Notes: generated from the letters alone by a model not told the origin. 46,698 bases of DNA from Paenibacillus whitsoniae (GCF_003955665.1 NZ_RXHU01000006.1:1-46698); one strand, 5' to 3'. Shown: positions 33,813 to 41,911, numbered from the stretch's first letter. Translations and numbers: made by a program.

Positions 33813-34844
33813 TCAAAAACGTTCAAGCACGATTTTACCCACGGTCCGACCGGTTTCCAGAAGACGGTGCGCCTCGCGTAAATTCTCGGCGTTGATAGGA
33901 CTTAACTTCTCTGCAGCGGTCGTTCCGAGGATCCCTTGATCCACGAGTTTCGCGATTTCATTCAGTAGGTGATGCTGCTCGATCATATCGTCCGTCTGAT
34001 ACTTCGAGCGGGTGAACATGAACTCCCATACGAAGGTGGCGCTCTTATCCATAAGCAAGGTCAGATCTAGCAACTCTTTCGTCTCGACGATCGAGCAGAT
34101 TTTTCCTTGCGGCGCAATGACCTCAGCCATATTCCTCCAGTGCTGCTCTGTACGGTTCAAGCAGAATACGTAATCGACATTTTGAAATCCGATCGCTTCG
34201 AGCTGTGGCTTGAATGATTCGTAATGATTAATGACGTGATCCGCGCCCTTCTCCTTCACCCACGCCATCGATTCCGGGCGGGAGGCGGTTCCGATGACGG
34301 TTAGACCGACATGTTGAGCTAGCTGCACGGCAATGGATCCCACGCCGCCTGCCGCTCCGATAATCAGGATCAACTTGCCTTTATTTCGGGCTTGATCGTG
34401 CGAGATGCCCAAGCGGTCAAACAACCCTTCCCATGCCGTAATCGCAGTTAAAGGCAAGGCTGCAGCCTCAGCAAAATCGATACGGGACGGCTTCTTACCG
34501 ACGATGCGTTCATCGACAAGGTGAAACTCGCTGTTGCCGCCTGGGCGTACGATACTGCCGGCATAGAAAACTTCGTCTCCGGGCTGGAACAAGGTGACCT
34601 CCGGACCGACCTGCTTCACCACACCCGCTACGTCCCACCCCAATACCTTCAGCTGACTTTCGACGCGGTCCTTGGGCGCTCTTACTTTGGTGTCTACGGG
34701 ATTGACCGAGATAGCCTCCACTTTAATGAGCAGATCCTTTCCCGTTGGAACCGGCTTCTCGATTACGGCATCCACCAACGAGTTGGTATCTTCGATTGGA
34801 AGATAGTTATACAGCCCTACAGCTTTCATCAATTCTTGCGACAT
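33813..34844 (-). CDS. Zinc-binding-dehydrogenase-family quinone oxidoreductase (MDR)
   Basis: This 343-residue NADPH-dependent medium-chain reductase has an N-terminal GroES-like fold with VLGWDVAGVV and GDEVFYAGS, followed by a Rossmann domain with the nucleotide motif IGAAGGVGSIAVQLAQ (near residues 162-177) and GTASRPES for the adenosine phosphate. The catalytic zinc cysteines of alcohol dehydrogenases are not evident, as in quinone oxidoreductases. Strong AAAGGAGGG before the ATG. It lies next to the oxidative-stress module but lacks the shared operator motif, so co-regulation is not shown. Confidence 0.88.
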   Translation of the reverse strand: MSQELMKAVGLYNYLPIEDTNSLVDAVIEKPVPTGKDLLIKVEAISVNPVDTKVRAPKDRVESQLKVLGWDVAGVVKQVGPEVTLFQPGDEVFYAGSIVRPGGNSEFHLVDERIVGKKPSRIDFAEAAALPLTAITAWEGLFDRLGISHDQARNKGKLILIIGAAGGVGSIAVQLAQHVGLTVIGTASRPESMAWVKEKGADHVINHYESFKPQLEAIGFQNVDYVFCLNRTEQHWRNMAEVIAPQGKICSIVETKELLDLTLLMDKSATFVWEFMFTRSKYQTDDMIEQHHLLNEIAKLVDQGILGTTAAEKLSPINAENLREAHRLLETGRTVGKIVLERF

Positions 34845-34928
34845 ATTTTATTCCCTCCTTTAGTTGTTGTTTTTGGTTCAAAATACTGCGTCAGCAGCGG
34901 GGATTTACCATGGAAGCTGGTTATCCAT

Positions 34929-35504
34929 TTAATAGAAGCCGCCCGTTGGGCCATCTTCCGGCACGGTCGCCAGACGTACGGCCGTTTTCGCCCCTACTTC
35001 AGCGGTCAGCTCCGCCTTGTCGCCGCCCATTTGGGTTTTGACCAGGCCGGGATGCACTGCGCTTACCTTCAGATTGGTTCCTTGTGATCGCTGGGCCCAG
35101 TAGGCTGTCAGCATATTCAATGCCGCCTTGGACGCCGCATAGGCTGGGGTGGCAATACGCTGTGCCAATTCATTGGAGAGCATGAACCCGATGGAGCCCA
35201 AGGCGCTGCTCTGGTTCACGAGTCGGCTAGCGTCGCTCTTTAGGAGCAGCGGCAGCAGGGTTTGCGTAATGTGGTAGGGCGCGAATGTATTGACCTCGAA
35301 TGTATCGCGGAATGAGTCTCCTTCGTATTCGCCTTTTTCTGCCCATATGCCTGCATTGTTCACGAGAATATCCAAGCGACCGTAGGTGCTGCCGATCCAC
35401 GCCGACAGTGCGGCGATATGCGCCGTATTCGTCACTTCCAGCTCAACGCCAATCGCCTTAATTCCTTCCTTACGCAGCTTTTCCTCCTTCAGAATAGTTG
35501 GGTA
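34929..35504 (-). pseudogene. N-terminally deleted SDR family oxidoreductase
   Basis: The frame contains the SDR core: LDILVNNAGIWAEKG (NNAG motif), the serine region LVNQSSALGSIGF, the catalytic YAASKAAL (Y-x-x-x-K) and VHPGLVKTQMGG. The first approximately 45 residues, with the TGxxxGIG cofactor motif, are missing. The surviving frame (ILKEEKLRKEGIKAIGVELE) begins directly after the TAA of the upstream flavoprotein gene, so a deletion has joined them. A GTG at 35435 could start a 168-residue product, but without the dinucleotide loop it should not be active. Confidence 0.75.
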
Positions 35505-36065
35505 TTACTTGTTAATCGTGATCAAATCGGCTGTCTTCACATGACGGATATCTTCGAGATGCCGTACGTAAGCGGCCTTGCCTTCGGCAACCTGCTCATC
35601 CGTCAAATGGTTCACGTTATGGATGGCAAAAGGAGGCAGATAATGAGCACTTACGTAGTTGGCGAGCGCCTCCATCGGTTTGGCGATATCCCGAATCGGG
35701 AACAGGTTATAGCCACATTGCTGATAGGATGCGGAGGTACCTGCAGTCGAGATGGCGATCCCGATCTCCTTGCCTTTCAGGTGCTCGCCGCCTGGACCGA
35801 ACGCCCAGCCATAAGCCAATACCTCATCGAACCACTGCTTGAGAAGCGGAGGCGTGCTGTACCAGTAGAGCGGATATTGAAAAACAATCCGGTCATGGCG
35901 ATCCAGCAGCCCTTGTTCATAGGCGACATCGATTCGGCCATCCTGATAGCGCTCGTACAGCGCATGCACCGTCGTATTCGGCTGCTCACTTACGGCTTCG
36001 GCCAATGCCCTGTTGATGCGAGAGTTTTGCAAATCCGGATGAGCTACAATAATCAATGTTTTCAT
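35505..36065 (-). CDS. NAD(P)H-dependent quinone oxidoreductase, flavodoxin fold (YwrO/KefF-like)
   Basis: This 186-residue flavoprotein reduces quinones with NAD(P)H by two-electron transfer. It opens with LIIVAHPDLQNSRINRAL, the FMN/FAD phosphate site, and carries FQYPLYWYSTPPLLKQWFDE and LAYGWAFG, diagnostic of this family. AGAGGAG lies eight bases before the ATG. An operator-like palindrome (36096-36109) sits 30 bases upstream, matching those before tetR and rclA, so it probably belongs to the same stress regulon. An SDR remnant follows with no gap. Confidence 0.9.
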   Translation of the reverse strand: MKTLIIVAHPDLQNSRINRALAEAVSEQPNTTVHALYERYQDGRIDVAYEQGLLDRHDRIVFQYPLYWYSTPPLLKQWFDEVLAYGWAFGPGGEHLKGKEIGIAISTAGTSASYQQCGYNLFPIRDIAKPMEALANYVSAHYLPPFAIHNVNHLTDEQVAEGKAAYVRHLEDIRHVKTADLITINK

Positions 36066-36093
36066 CTAAAGCGCTCCTCTAATTTCATTTATA

Positions 36094-36110
36094 CGAGAAT
36101 GATCATTCTA
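36094..36110. promoter_or_regulatory. TetR operator-like palindrome before the quinone reductase gene
   Basis: AGAATGATCATTCT (36096-36109) is a perfect 14-base palindrome, within CGAGAATGATC. The same sequence heads operators upstream of tetR and rclA. Confidence 0.65.
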
Positions 36111-36132
36111 ATTAGATTAAAAAAATTTGGGC

Positions 36133-36714
36133 TTACTCTCTCTCTAAAGTTCGCATCGTCAGCGTTGAAATACGCGCAAGCTTCTCCATCGGGACCGAAG
36201 TGCGCGCCATCACTCTTATCCCCGTTAGCGCGTTATGCAGATACTCCGCCAATTCCTGTGCTTCGTAACGGTCCGCGAATTCGCCGTTCTGCTGTCCCCA
36301 GTATACGATCTCAATAAGCAGCCTCTCTACCTTCTCGAAAGCATCCACGGCTTTGGCATCCATTTCTTCATCCCGGCACGCCAGTTCGACGGCTGAATTG
36401 ACAAACATGCATCCGGGCGGCGCTCCTTCTTCCCCCTTGCTCATGAAATCAAAGATGAATTGAAGGGCTTCCTTCGCGGTCTGCGCTTGCTTCACCCCTG
36501 CTGCCAGCTTCGCATCCGTACGGCTCTCGAACCGTTCTATGGCCTTAAGGTACAAGGTGCGTTTGTCCGTGAATGTATCGTAGATGCTTCTACGATGAAT
36601 GCCCATATGTTCGACAAGATCACTCATTGACGTCTTCTCGTAGCCTTGCTCCCAGAAGAGCTTCATGGCCTTATCCAGGACGACGTTTTCTTCGAATTCT
36701 TTGCTTCTGGCCAT
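36133..36714 (-). CDS. TetR/AcrR family repressor of the stress module
   Basis: This 193-residue repressor has an N-terminal helix-turn-helix around residues 10-55 (MKLFWEQGYEKTSMSDLVEH, then RRSIYDTFTDKRTLY) and a C-terminal ligand domain with PPGCMFVNSAVELACRDEE; the two cysteines could sense electrophiles or oxidants (inference). ATG 36714 has GGGAGG about eight bases upstream; the frame's earlier GTG at 36738 has none. Operator-like motifs precede its own gene, the quinone reductase and rclA, so it probably represses all three, including itself. Confidence 0.9.
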   Translation of the reverse strand: MARSKEFEENVVLDKAMKLFWEQGYEKTSMSDLVEHMGIHRRSIYDTFTDKRTLYLKAIERFESRTDAKLAAGVKQAQTAKEALQFIFDFMSKGEEGAPPGCMFVNSAVELACRDEEMDAKAVDAFEKVERLLIEIVYWGQQNGEFADRYEAQELAEYLHNALTGIRVMARTSVPMEKLARISTLTMRTLERE

Positions 36715-36742
36715 TGCAACTACCTCCCGCACTATCATACCA

Positions 36743-36761
36743 TTACGAGAATGATCGGTAA
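36743..36761. promoter_or_regulatory. TetR operator-like site before tetR
   Basis: TTACGAGAATGATCGGTAA is an imperfect palindrome with TTAC/GTAA ends and shares GAATGATCGGTAAAGAAT with the site at 38297-38314. It lies about 30 bases upstream of the regulator start. Confidence 0.65.
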
Positions 36762-36783
36762 AGAATAGGATCGCGTTCCCCGC

Positions 36784-38163
36784 TTAGTCTAGGATAAGAC
36801 TCAGCAAATCATTCAGCAGCTCAGCCATGGAAGGATGGGTAAAGATCGTATCGCGGAGTACCGTGTAGGGCTCGCCTGACCTTATGAACACAGAGACGAT
36901 GTTTACCACTTCACTGGATTCGACGCCAAACATGGTGAACCCGAGCAGTTGCTTCGTTTCTGCGTCAATGACTGCTTTCAGAAGGCCCTCGGTTTGCTTC
37001 AGCTGGCGAGCCCGTGTTGAGGCTGTTACGGGTAATTGGGCGACCTTGACGTGATAACCTTGTTTCAGCGCCTCGCTCTCTGTTAATCCAACATGAGACA
37101 ACGGCGGATCGATGAATACCGAATAGGGCACGAACTTCCGGTCCAGCGTGGTACGGTGTCCGCTACCGAACCATTGGTCCTTCACAATCCGGTAATCATC
37201 CAGGGAGATATACGTAAATTGCGGTCCTCCATTCACGTCCCCTAGTGCCCAGATATGCGGCTGGTTCGTCTGCAATTTCTCGTCAACCTGAATGAATCCG
37301 CGCGCCGTTTTGTTGATGCCAGCTGCTTCAAGGTTCAATTCATCCGTATTGGCCTTTCTCCCCGTTGCGATTAGCGCGGCATCGCCCTTCCATTCCTCCG
37401 AACGGTTGGATGAGGATAAATGAAGGATGAGCCCTGTTTCTTCGTGGTCTTCCATTTGGGTTACACCGGTCTGCAGCTGTATTCGGATTCCTTTGTGCTC
37501 GAGCACCTTCTGAACCTCTGCCGCAATATCTTGATCCTCTCTTGGCAGGAAGAGCTCGCCTTGTTCGAAAATCGTGACTTGAGTACCGAAACCGGCGAAA
37601 ATTGAAGCAAACTCAAAGCCGATATATCCGCCGCCAATTATGGCCAGCCGTTCAGGCAGCTTGGCGAGGTCCAATATTTCAGCACTTGTATATACCTTGC
37701 TGCTCTCAATGCCTGGTATGGCGGGAATAACCGGCACTGCGCCTGTGTTGATGAAGATCCTGTCGGCTTCCACAAGCAGGCTGCCCAGTTCTGTTTCGAC
37801 CCTTACCAGATGCGCAGTTTCAAAAGAAGCGATCCCTGTTATTACGGTTACGCCAGGTTGATCCTGCACCAGTCTTAGGTTCTTGTTACGCAGCAGAGAA
37901 ACCAATTCATCCTTCTCTCGGATGGCCTGGGCATACAGCTCTTGTCGTACCGCCCGATCGCGAATCCCTTGCTGTGCAGCCAGATGAGCTTGTTGAGCCA
38001 GTGCTTTCGTCGGAATGCAGCCTACATTAATGCAGGTACCGCCATACATGTGCGCGGACCGTTCTACTACGATAACCTTCAGTCCTTGTTGGGCGAGAAA
38101 AGGGGCCAGTGTTTTTCCGGCTTTACCGAATCCAATGATAAGGGCATCAGTTTGATGCTTCAT
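36784..38163 (-). CDS. rclA: RclA-type FAD-dependent pyridine nucleotide-disulfide oxidoreductase
   Basis: This 459-residue flavoenzyme is very like E. coli RclA, which protects against hypochlorous acid. The FAD site opens the protein (DALIIGFGKAGKTLAP); the redox cysteines are C44 and C49 in GGTCINVGCIPTKAL; the NADH motif is IIGGGYIGFEFAS; later LQFTYISLDDYRI-like and PYSVFIDPPLSHVGLTE segments follow. The C-terminal FTHPSMAELLNDLLSL contains the HPxxxE pair of the dimer active site. GGAGGTG lies eight bases before the ATG. Two operator-like sites (38237-38254, 38297-38314) lie upstream, linking it to the adjacent TetR. In E. coli the gene is under the AraC-type RclR, so the control here differs. 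Confidence 0.92.
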   Translation of the reverse strand: MKHQTDALIIGFGKAGKTLAPFLAQQGLKVIVVERSAHMYGGTCINVGCIPTKALAQQAHLAAQQGIRDRAVRQELYAQAIREKDELVSLLRNKNLRLVQDQPGVTVITGIASFETAHLVRVETELGSLLVEADRIFINTGAVPVIPAIPGIESSKVYTSAEILDLAKLPERLAIIGGGYIGFEFASIFAGFGTQVTIFEQGELFLPREDQDIAAEVQKVLEHKGIRIQLQTGVTQMEDHEETGLILHLSSSNRSEEWKGDAALIATGRKANTDELNLEAAGINKTARGFIQVDEKLQTNQPHIWALGDVNGGPQFTYISLDDYRIVKDQWFGSGHRTTLDRKFVPYSVFIDPPLSHVGLTESEALKQGYHVKVAQLPVTASTRARQLKQTEGLLKAVIDAETKQLLGFTMFGVESSEVVNIVSVFIRSGEPYTVLRDTIFTHPSMAELLNDLLSLILD

Positions 38164-38236
38164 GTTTTGATCACCTCCGCATTAAAAATTAGACCAAGAC
38201 ATTGATTACTCCTTACACGAATAGAATAGCGTATTT

Positions 38237-38254
38237 GGGAACGATCATTCTCGA
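38237..38254. promoter_or_regulatory. TetR operator-like site 1 before rclA
   Basis: GGGAACGATCATTCTCGA; its complement TCGAGAATGATCGTTCCC shares CGAGAATGATC with the sites at 36094 and 36743. Confidence 0.6.
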
Positions 38255-38296
38255 GAGGGGATGGTTTGTTTTTCCTGTAAGTTCATCCTAACATTT

Positions 38297-38314
38297 CGGG
38301 AACGATCGGTAAAG
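38297..38314. promoter_or_regulatory. TetR operator-like site 2 before rclA
   Basis: CGGGAACGATCGGTAAAG, followed by AAT, nearly duplicates the tetR upstream site. Apart from these two sites, 38164-38504 shows no gene; CCCGATAGCACAAC near 38385 may be a degenerate dispersed-repeat trace. Confidence 0.6.
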
Positions 38315-38504
38315 AATTATTTTTTTACTGTCCGTTCTCGAAAAACAGCGTAAGATCCCTTAATCAGTAATTGGCCCGATAGCACAACGACGGAAGCATT
38401 ATTTTCACTATGACCGGCAGCCGTCGCTCAACAATTGAACTACAACCCCAATGATATTAAGATAAGAATTCATTTATGTATGAAGAAGATCGGTTGAAAA
38501 CGCA

Positions 38505-38687
38505 ATGAGATATGCTGAAGCCACACGTTAACGTATTTTGGAAGCGGCAATGGAGGAGTTCTCTTCCTATGGCATTGCCGGTGCACGGGTGGAACGAATA
38601 GCCAAGAATGCAGGATGCAACAAGAATATGATCTTCATTTACTTTGGAAATAAAGAGACGCTCTTTACGACGCTATTCCTGAAATGA
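38505..38687 (+). pseudogene. N-terminal remnant of a TetR-family regulator
   Basis: ATG 38505 opens MRYAEATR, then an in-frame TAA (38529-38531) interrupts before RILEAAMEEFSSYGIAGARV and ERIAKNAGCNKNMIFIYFGN, a complete TetR helix-turn-helix. The frame ends at TGA 38685-38687, and the ligand-binding domain (normally about 120 more residues) is absent. It lies divergent from rclA but is unrelated in detail to the intact TetR. Sequence 38688-38800 has a short protein-like frame ending ELLS that I cannot assign. Confidence 0.75.
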
Positions 38688-38802
38688 GGAAAATGGTCCA
38701 CATTAATAAAAATAAGGATTGGAGTCAGTGGATACTTTATGGAAGGCTCCAGAAAGGTTGCAGAGGCCGAGGTAATTGAAATTCATTCGAAAGTAGAGTT
38801 AT

Positions 38803-38866
38803 TAAGCTAAAGGGACACGATAGTGTAATAAGAAGGGAGCAGCTAGCCAACGGCAGTTGCTCCCTA
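38803..38866 (+). repeat. Dispersed repeat copy with terminator hairpin
   Basis: The core TAAGCTAAAGGGACACGATAG is followed by GGGAGCA (38835-38841) pairing with TGCTCCC (38858-38864) and a T-rich tail. This is the most complete copy besides that at 32.1 kb. Confidence 0.7.
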
Positions 38867-38970
38867 CTTTCGTTAAAGTAACTTAGATTGTTAGAGCAAC
38901 ATTCCAATATATTTCACGTATGAGTTATTATGGAATTATTTATAAACCGTTTTCGGTGTGGGGAGGGAAA

Positions 38971-39573
38971 ATGAAAGCTAAAGGAACTAAACAAGTTTTT
39001 ATTACCTTTGGATTTCTTTCTGCTATTACGGTTATTGTTCTTTGGGCAACAGGATTATTTGGCTTATGGTCTTGTGGAATGTCTTTTATCGCAAACAATA
39101 CTAAGGATTTTACTGATAAAAATGGACATTTTGTAGAAGGGAAATATTCACTTAAAGTTAATTTGTCTGATTTAGAAAATAACATTGGTGAAGAGATATA
39201 TAATGATGGCGATCATAGGATATTCGTCTCATGGTTTCAGAGAACACATGAAAATGGATATGAAATTGAGTTTAGATCAAGTGGAAAATATTCTTTAGCA
39301 GCTGCTTCACTCATTTCAGGTGTTCGTCATGAGACGAACAGCGACAATTCCTTCACTATGATCACGACTGCAAAAATGACAGTTGATTACGAAGGTAAAA
39401 CATACATTGCTAATGCAACGGGTCAATGTGGTTTAAATTATAAGGATGGAGACTGTTTTTCTTTCATCTTCTTTTTGGATGACGAACAACATGAAAATAA
39501 TCCGATCGAGCATGCTGGTATAGTCGAACTAATAATTGCTGATCTTTATAAAAATATTTGGAGAAAGAAATAA
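38971..39573 (+). CDS. Hypothetical membrane-anchored protein
   Basis: This 200-residue protein of unknown function has one N-terminal hydrophobic helix (QVFITFGFLSAITVIVLWAT, about 7-28) and a hydrophilic remainder with several aromatic beta-like segments. A CGL motif late in the chain (ATGQCGLNY) and a Cys in KDGDCFSF might form a disulphide on the outer face. ATG 38971 follows GGGAGGG; the upstream ATG at 38920 lacks a ribosome site. The gene is AT-rich compared with the sugar loci, like its stalk-domain neighbours, suggesting acquired DNA. I do not recognise the family. Confidence 0.6.
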   Translation: MKAKGTKQVFITFGFLSAITVIVLWATGLFGLWSCGMSFIANNTKDFTDKNGHFVEGKYSLKVNLSDLENNIGEEIYNDGDHRIFVSWFQRTHENGYEIEFRSSGKYSLAAASLISGVRHETNSDNSFTMITTAKMTVDYEGKTYIANATGQCGLNYKDGDCFSFIFFLDDEQHENNPIEHAGIVELIIADLYKNIWRKK

Positions 39574-39609
39574 GTTGCAAATATAGTTTAAGCAAAGGGA
39601 GTGATGGTT

Positions 39610-40094
39610 TGAATATATACGGTATTGAACTATAACGGTCATGCTTACGTACCTGTACGTTTTGTAGCAGAAAGCTTGGGTTTTGGGATAAGGTATTCAG
39701 GCAAAGACAATGTGGTATCGATTATGAATGAGCCATCTAACGTTGACGAAGTAACAAAAAAGGTTTGGTTGGTCCAATACCGCATAACTAACGGAGTGGA
39801 CAGAAATTATGTAAAAGGTGTTTTAGGCGAACCGAGCGAAAACGAACAATTGATGATTCACAACAAGCGGTTTGGAGATATGATATATCCCCAATCCATG
39901 GTTATAAATATGATGATTTAAACAGAATCGACGTTAAGGGTCTTGAACAAGGAGACATTAAAGCTCAGATTTTCATTTATTGGTCTAATGAAGGCAAGGT
40001 TGAAAGAAGTGTATTATGGTACAAAAAAGATAACTGGATTCACGTGAACTATTTATACGAAAACGGCTCAACCACAGATGCTATCTACGAATAA
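39610..40094 (+). pseudogene. Degraded stalk-domain (copper amine oxidase N-like) gene
   Basis: The conserved stalk-domain segment YNGHAYVPVRFVAESLGF is open from about 39625, but upstream the frame is broken: GAATATATACGG (EYIR-like) lies in another frame and the signal peptide is gone. Near 39885-39895 a second frameshift moves the reading to YKYDDLNRIDVKGLEQGDIK and on to WYKKDNWIHVNYLYENGS, ending at TAA 40092-40094. Joined, the pieces resemble an intact neighbour only in the stalk part. It is not expected to yield a working protein. Confidence 0.7.
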
Positions 40095-40156
40095 AGCTGG
40101 TTTTATTACGACGCTGAGGCTGGCGCAGCGAAGACTTAAAAAAGGAGTGAAGAGTT

Positions 40157-40867
40157 CTGAAGAAGTTTATTCTTGGTCTAATCTTTGGTATAGGTTTAAC
40201 TGCAACAATTGGTGTTTATGCTTCTGATTCAATTCAGGCATATCTATTTCCTGTTAAATTTGTATTTAATGGAGTAAGCAAAGAGATAGACAATAGTGAA
40301 TACACAACATTGAACCACCAAGGTCATGCTTATGTACCTGTTCGATTTATAGCAGAAAATATGGATGCAACAGTGAGATATCAAGAACAGTCAAAAACAA
40401 TCTTTATTGATCAAAATGCTAACGCTGGAATTCCTAATATACAAGGATACATTACTAAAGTAGAGAACAATAGAATTCTTGTTGTAAGTTCCGAACAAAA
40501 AGATTTTAGTTCTACAGGTGGAGTTAAAGAATTTTACGATGCAGTATGGGTTTCAAATGTACCTAATGAAGTTAAAGTTGGTCAACAGGTACAAGTTTGG
40601 TTTCAAGGTGGGGTTCTTACTTCATATCCTGGTCAGGCTAGGAGTGCTAAGATATCCTTCATAACAAGTGAAAAACCTAAAAATGCCACATTATTGGAAG
40701 AGCAGGTTATCGAAAAGGCAATAAATACGCAGGCTTATTCTGATTTTATGATATTTGTAATCAAAGAAGTTAAATATGATGAAATTACGGATAAATGGCA
40801 AATTCGATTCAAAAATGGAAAGTTAAATACTCAAGAACAGGAACAATTGATTGAAATTCCTGATTAG
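40157..40867 (+). CDS. Secreted stalk-domain-containing protein, apparent CTG start
   Basis: From 40157 the frame encodes 236 residues: signal peptide KKFILGLIFGIGLTATIGVYA, then a stalk (copper amine oxidase N-terminal-like) domain with NHQGHAYVPVRFIAENMDAT, and a C-terminal beta-rich part. The best ribosome site, AAAGGAG (40141-40147), is nine bases before a CTG codon that begins the signal peptide. A TGA lies three codons upstream, and the first standard start, TTG 40310, would remove the export signal and part of the stalk domain. So either CTG initiates or a sequence error or mutation altered a TTG. The domain is thought to bind cell-wall or partner proteins; the function here is unknown. 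Confidence 0.6.
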   Translation: MKKFILGLIFGIGLTATIGVYASDSIQAYLFPVKFVFNGVSKEIDNSEYTTLNHQGHAYVPVRFIAENMDATVRYQEQSKTIFIDQNANAGIPNIQGYITKVENNRILVVSSEQKDFSSTGGVKEFYDAVWVSNVPNEVKVGQQVQVWFQGGVLTSYPGQARSAKISFITSEKPKNATLLEEQVIEKAINTQAYSDFMIFVIKEVKYDEITDKWQIRFKNGKLNTQEQEQLIEIPD

Positions 40868-41020
40868 AAAGGATCTCCTTTTTTCTCATTCAAGTAACTC
40901 GCCGCGGCGGTCATCTGCTCCTTGTTTCTTTGAACTAACAGTCAGAAATATTATAAAAATAAGTATCTTTTTTCCAGGATATAAAAAGAACAGAGAGTAT
41001 TTAACATTGGGAGCAAGGTT

Positions 41021-41050
41021 TAAGCTAACGGGACACGTTAGCGCAATTAT
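41021..41050 (+). repeat. Dispersed repeat copy (palindromic core)
   Basis: TAAGCTAACGGGACACGTTA followed by GCGCAATTAT holds a perfect palindrome, GCTAACG/CGTTAGC. It directly abuts the start of the gene fragment at 41049. Confidence 0.65.
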
Positions 41051-41225
41051 GGAAAAGGATAGTTTACTTGAACCTATCATGGATTTAAGAAATTGGGCAA
41101 TAATTCATGAAATTGGAGTTGGAACTATTGCAAGTTTCTGAGTATGCTTCGAAAATTATATTAAAGAAGAGCCGAAAGAATTTGAACAATTAATTGGTAT
41201 AGTATTTGAAAAAAACACAATATAG
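41049..41225 (+). pseudogene. Fragment with internal stop, family unknown
   Basis: From ATG 41049 a frame reads MEKDSLLEPIMDLRNWAIIH and on to TIASF, is interrupted by TGA (41139-41141), and continues VCFENYIKEEPKEFEQLIGI to a TAG at 41223-41225. The uninterrupted coding character across the stop suggests a nonsense mutation in a small gene, or a remnant. The rest, 41226-41469, holds only a small GACTCC/GGAGTC hairpin (41240-41254). Confidence 0.4.
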
Positions 41226-41469
41226 TGGAATTTCATACGGACTCCTGTGGAGTCTCATATTACCGTTAAACTCTCAAATGGACTTATGGAGGATATGAAT
41301 TGGCTTGAAAAGGTAAAGAAACTTGTTCTTCTTTTCCAATCTTCCATATAACCGTAGCCGGAAGCTGCTCTTTTTGGAGATATTGATGGATTTATAATGA
41401 ACCATAATGTAAAATGAATTCATTAAGTGAAACGTAGTTTCACCTAATGGAACAAAGTGGGGTGGTAAT

Positions 41470-41856
41470 ATGTTATTTAATTTTTTAGGGATTGATCATA
41501 TTCAATTGGCTGCTCCTGAAGGTTGCGAACTCATAGCAAAGGATTTCTTTGCTGACTTGCTTGGTTGGAGAGAAATTCCTAAGCCTGAAAACTTAAGAAA
41601 GCGCGGTGGAGTCTGGTTTCAATGCGGCATTCATCAGGTGCACATTGGTGTTCAAAAGGACTTTGTTCCTGCTACAAAAGCTCATCCCGCATTTTATGTT
41701 CAGAATATCGATTCGTTGCGGGACTACTTACTACGAAATAATGCTCAAGTAATAGAAGATGATGCAAGAACAGATGAAGGGGTAAAACGTTTCTATTTGC
41801 ATGATCCATTCGGCAATCGTCTTGAATTTCTTGAGCTGAGGGACGACGAACGTTAA
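41470..41856 (+). CDS. VOC (glyoxalase/bleomycin-resistance) family protein
   Basis: This 128-residue protein has one vicinal-oxygen-chelate module pair: FLGIDHIQLAAPEG opens the first beta-alpha-beta unit (metal His in DHIQL), VHIGVQKDF ends it, and RFYLHDPFGNRLEFLEL closes the second, with the typical DPFGNRLE motif and its metal-ligand Glu. Substrate unknown; relatives include glyoxalase I and antibiotic-resistance proteins. GTGGGGTGG precedes the ATG. Confidence 0.88.
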   Translation: MLFNFLGIDHIQLAAPEGCELIAKDFFADLLGWREIPKPENLRKRGGVWFQCGIHQVHIGVQKDFVPATKAHPAFYVQNIDSLRDYLLRNNAQVIEDDARTDEGVKRFYLHDPFGNRLEFLELRDDER

Positions 41857-41865
41857 CTTAATAAT

Positions 41866-41906
41866 TTTAAAAAGCCGCCCCCCTTTCGCATCGGAAAGGG
41901 GGCGGC
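41866..41906 (-). terminator. Terminator of the MORN-protein operon
   Basis: Read on the minus strand, GCCGCCCCCTTTC (41894-41906 complement) pairs with GAAAGGGGGGCGGC (41874-41887 complement), followed by TTTTTAAAA. It also separates the convergent VOC gene. Confidence 0.85.
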
Positions 41907-41911
41907 TCGCT

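Noticed and set aside
40851..41141. A 96-codon frame following the stalk-domain gene
   Set aside because: Its first part translates non-coding sequence and a repeat copy; only the section from 41049 looks protein-like, and it is listed as a fragment.
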